Of a stretch of DNA of 64,000 nt, positions 61,529 through 64,000 are shown piece after piece (within the stretch, counting starts at the first letter, position 1; the number at the start of each line of letters is the position of its first letter). The DNA is from JAXDAY01 sp034679345 (GTDB taxonomy: Bacteria; Eisenbacteria; RBG-16-71-46; CAIMUX01; VGJL01). The notes beneath the pieces are model-generated. The model searched no databases. It saw only the letters and a program-made list of their open reading frames with translations, and was not told the origin of the DNA. The DNA lies in assembly GCA_034679345.1 (NCBI GenBank), contig JAXDAY010000028.1, forward strand, positions 124,001 through 188,000, in the 5' to 3' direction. The position numbers and the translations under genes were made by a program.

Positions 61529-63067
61529 GAGTCTCGCGGGGGAGATCCATCCAGCGATGGTCGCGTTTCCTTCGCGCAACGCGGTGGATGTTCAGGAGGC
61601 GCGGGACCGTGATGTTGTCGGTGGTGATGTTCCCCGCCCGGTTCCGCGGTCATGAGGACGCTTCGCTCGCGCACTCCGAGTCCGTGCCGGCTCGCCCAGT
61701 TCGCCGGGAGTCCGGTTGACGTGACAGGCGGCCGATCAGAGGGGACATCCCTGTGCTGCCATTCTGCAATCTCTTCTTTCGAATGACGGAATCCCTTGAT
61801 AGAGAGTGCCATGCGGAGCTCCGGACGATCGGCGATCATGTCTCGAAACGCCGCCTGAACCTCGGTCCCTGGGGCTGCCGAGCTTCGTGCGCGCCGATCG
61901 CTCCGATATGTCGAACAGACCCTCGGTTCCCTCGACCTGATCAGATCCTCCAGACCCTCGATCGCGGCGAACGTTTGCCGCAGCGTCCCCCGGCCATGCT
62001 CACTCGCCTCCGGGTCGAGGGGCACATGCCGCCCCGGCCGCGCCTCGATCCCACGCTCCCGCTCGATCCTCGACCGCGGCGACGTCGGAACCAACCCCCC
62101 CTCACTTCCTCCGCCTCGCCGAGCGAGGCGAGCTGCGACGCTTGGACGCGGACACGCACCACCTGGCGCTCGCGCGTGGCGCGGGCGGCGATCTGTTCGA
62201 CGGCCAACTCCTGGAGCGCAGCGGTTTCGCTCAGCTCCGACTCCTGTCGAGTCGCGTCGTACTTGATCCCTTGCGCAATCGTGCGAAGCCGTCCCCCCAA
62301 ACAACGAGTTCTCATCGGTATGGCATCGTGCACACGGAGGGATAGATAGCCAGAGATGTTCCAGACAACCGATCGTATCAGTGAGCTTGATCGATCGAAG
62401 AACTCGCGCCATCGTCCCGGAACGCAAACGAACTCAACGTCTGGTCAATCGCAGATGCCGCGCCTGCCCTCAACCTATCTCATCCACACGCTCTCGAAAC
62501 ACTCGCGAGCGTCAGACATTCGACGCCCCAGGCGTCGCAACTCCGACACACCCCGTCGCGGGCTCGACGCCCCAAAGTCAATCTTCGGTCAATGCCGCAC
62601 ATTCCAGCGAACGCCGTCTAGGCGAATCCCTCGACGATCAATCCATGAGCAGTTCGCAATGCCTGCCTCGATGCTCATGGTCAGAAGAGTGGCGGCGAGA
62701 TGATCGACACGAGGCGGGACTTCTCGCGCAGACACCTCGCGCCGGAATCCGCCCCTGGCGCTCCCCACCTCCTCACACCGTCCCCTCCCCGCTTGACATC
62801 TTCTCCCCACCGGGCGCATCATTGTTGCGCGTCGAAGACGGTCCGCTCTCTGCCCCGAGTGGCCACGCGATTTGGACGCCGGCCGCCTCATCCACCGTGG
62901 AACCGTCTCCAGCTTCTCGATCGGCACTTCGCTCCGAAATCGTCGCCCACTCGCGCTTCAACTCCTGGCAGGACCGCGGAGTCCGGCCACACAGGAATCC
63001 GTCTCCAGGCGATCCCCTCTCCCGCTGCGGCAGGTCGTTCGGGGACCGCCCGAGGAGGTGATACCGC
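61529..63067. other. 1.5 kb without convincing genes
   Basis: Frames here lack ribosome-binding sites and family motifs. A minus-strand stretch near 62140-62330 reads RLRTIAQGIKYDATRQESEL, then SETAALQELAVEQIAARATR as if once coding, then turns to Arg/Gly-rich noise. Another near 61800-61900 reads VQAAFRDMIADRPELRMALS. The segment at about 62350-62700 is lower in GC and contains a seven-base hairpin (cgacgcc...ggcgtcg, 62521-62537). I see no repeats, tRNA or insertion-sequence ends. Decayed genes or an untranslated region are both possible. Confidence 0.45.
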
Positions 63068-64000
63068 ATGGGATCTCGAGTCCACATGCCGCCAATCGGC
63101 ATCCTCGTCTCCCTCGCGCTTGCAGTCGCCACCGCTCTGGGAGTCCTCCCTCCGCCCGCCCGCGCCATCCTTCCCGGCAGCGGCGCTTCGGGCTTTGCCT
63201 GGACGCTCAACAACCGCCACTACAGCTGGCTGGTCGGGAGCATGAAGAACGATTCACCCCACATGCTCTGCCACGTCGAGAAGATCGTCGATGGATCGCC
63301 ATGGGGAGGATACGGGGGAGCGCAGGTCCAGTGGTTTCCCGACGGGGCCTGGTGGGAGCTGCGCGTCTGCCAGTACGTCGACGGCGCGGTCAATGTGCGC
63401 GCGAACAGCTGGAGCAAACTCGTTCTCCGCGATCCCGCCTTCGTTCCGCGCGAGGACGAGCCCAATGATTGCGATTGCGAGATGGGGCTCGGCGGGCAGA
63501 TGTGGGTGCGCGGCCCCGACGATCCCGGCACCCCGCCGCCAGAGGACGGCTCCCCCGTCGCCGTGGCCAAACCCGACACGACCCTTTCCCAGGGTCCCTT
63601 CGAGTACGTGATCGACTATGAGGAGGAGCCCTCGGGAATCACGAGGATCACGAACTCGCCGCTCTGCCAGGGCGTCGTCGTCGCCCGCGCTCTCATCGGC
63701 CCCGATCCCGTGCCGCGGCCGCTCGCGCCGGGTGAGTCGATCCTCTACGCGCCGACCGGCGAGGTTCTCGGCCCCGGCACGATCATGGTTCGCTCGCGCG
63801 GCGACGCGGAAACGGTGCCCGGCGGAGTCGCGCTGCTCGAGTACGATCTCTATAACCTCGCCCCCTACCCGATCCTTCTCGACCTATGGGCTGAGGACGC
63901 GGCCGGCTGGGAGATGCAGCTGTCCTCTCTCGAAGTGGAGATTCCGCCCCTGGGAGTCTTTCCCGTCGCCGTCACCGTCGCCGTGCCGGACACCGCGGCC
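63068..64000 (+). CDS. Secreted protein, truncated by the window end
   Basis: The frame is open for 311 codons to the last base. The ATG at 63068 has GAGGAGGTG seven bases upstream and a signal peptide (MPPIGILVSLALAVATALGV, cut near ARA). Mature residues include a Trp/Tyr/Asn-rich start (GFAWTLNNRHYSWLVGSMKN) and paired Cys (NDCDCEMGLGG). An Ig-like or NEW3-type segment lies at the end (VPGGVALLEYDLYNLAPYPI, EIPPLGVFPVAVTVAVPDTA). It may have a C-terminal sorting domain beyond the window, as other secreted proteins here do. I recognise no enzyme. Confidence 0.8.
   Translation, partial: MGSRVHMPPIGILVSLALAVATALGVLPPPARAILPGSGASGFAWTLNNRHYSWLVGSMKNDSPHMLCHVEKIVDGSPWGGYGGAQVQWFPDGAWWELRVCQYVDGAVNVRANSWSKLVLRDPAFVPREDEPNDCDCEMGLGGQMWVRGPDDPGTPPPEDGSPVAVAKPDTTLSQGPFEYVIDYEEEPSGITRITNSPLCQGVVVARALIGPDPVPRPLAPGESILYAPTGEVLGPGTIMVRSRGDAETVPGGVALLEYDLYNLAPYPILLDLWAEDAAGWEMQLSSLEVEIPPLGVFPVAVTVAVPDTAA

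Noticed and set aside
58964..61579. 871-codon open frame on the minus strand
   Set aside because: It is antisense to the DUF5916 gene, with no start signal and low-complexity Val/Glu/Arg composition.
62521..62537. Perfect seven-base hairpin cgacgcc-cca-ggcgtcg
   Set aside because: It is isolated, with a three-base loop, no T-run and no neighbouring gene end. Such hairpins are expected by chance in GC-rich DNA.

Overview
The window is GC-rich, gene-dense bacterial DNA with Gram-negative character. Many products are secreted or lipid-anchored, and one is a surface beta-barrel of the CBM9/DUF5916 type. Four secreted proteins end in a FlgD/T9SS-like Ig domain with the pattern 'N-P-F/T...YDV.GR.V...W.G...GSGVY' (ending at 3673, 20965, 51940 and 56705), and one small secreted protein carries a PEP-CTERM tail (16502-17212). 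High GC, FlgD-like tails and VCBS/CBM9 proteins together suggest an uncultured FCB-group lineage such as Eisenbacteria, Krumholzibacteriota or Latescibacterota. That placement is inference. No rRNA, tRNA, CRISPR array or intact insertion sequence was seen.

Layout. 1-13.3 kb: a truncated subtilisin-like protease, an outer-membrane-type protein, asnS with a PfkB sugar kinase, a beta-propeller lipoprotein, an NAD-dependent epimerase/reductase, an S9 peptidase and a TonB-C-like protein. 13.3-16.3 kb: GTP-type PEP carboxykinase overlapping D-Ala-D-Ala ligase. 16.5-27 kb: the PEP-CTERM protein, an overlapping M1/M28 peptidase pair, a large secreted protein, a SHOCT/DUF4097-like protein and two small secreted proteins. 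27-34.7 kb: pruA, then a forward run of maf, squalene/phytoene synthase, SDR, a stand-alone Lrp ligand domain, an aromatic amino acid hydroxylase and a PLP trans-sulfuration enzyme. 34.8-37 kb: an ECF sigma, membrane regulator and secreted-protein operon. 37-41.6 kb: an EamA half-transporter and a heterodimeric ABC exporter preceded by a promoter, a short leader ORF and an intrinsic terminator, which looks like a ribosome-mediated attenuator.

44.1-51.3 kb is the most distinctive segment. It holds a TrmO-like gene overlapping a PAS/sigma54 activator, then a good -24/-12 promoter and a run of genes resembling the Desulfovibrio 'orange protein' (ORP) loci. These are a NifX-like protein with a zinc ribbon, a DUF5320 protein, a second NifX-like protein, a MinD-type ATPase with an inserted 2[4Fe-4S] ferredoxin, a ZIP metal transporter, a second ferredoxin-ATPase, and an IscU-like scaffold fused to a PaaI-type thioesterase. 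A decayed NifX fragment lies divergently upstream. The likely theme is handling of metal or Fe-S/Mo clusters under sigma54 control.

51.3-64 kb: decayed genes (a secreted protein, and a kinase fragment beside a transposase-like tail), an intact Ser/Thr kinase with a TPR ectodomain, a VCBS-repeat protein, the DUF5916 barrel protein, a 1.5 kb stretch without convincing genes, and a secreted protein cut by the window end.
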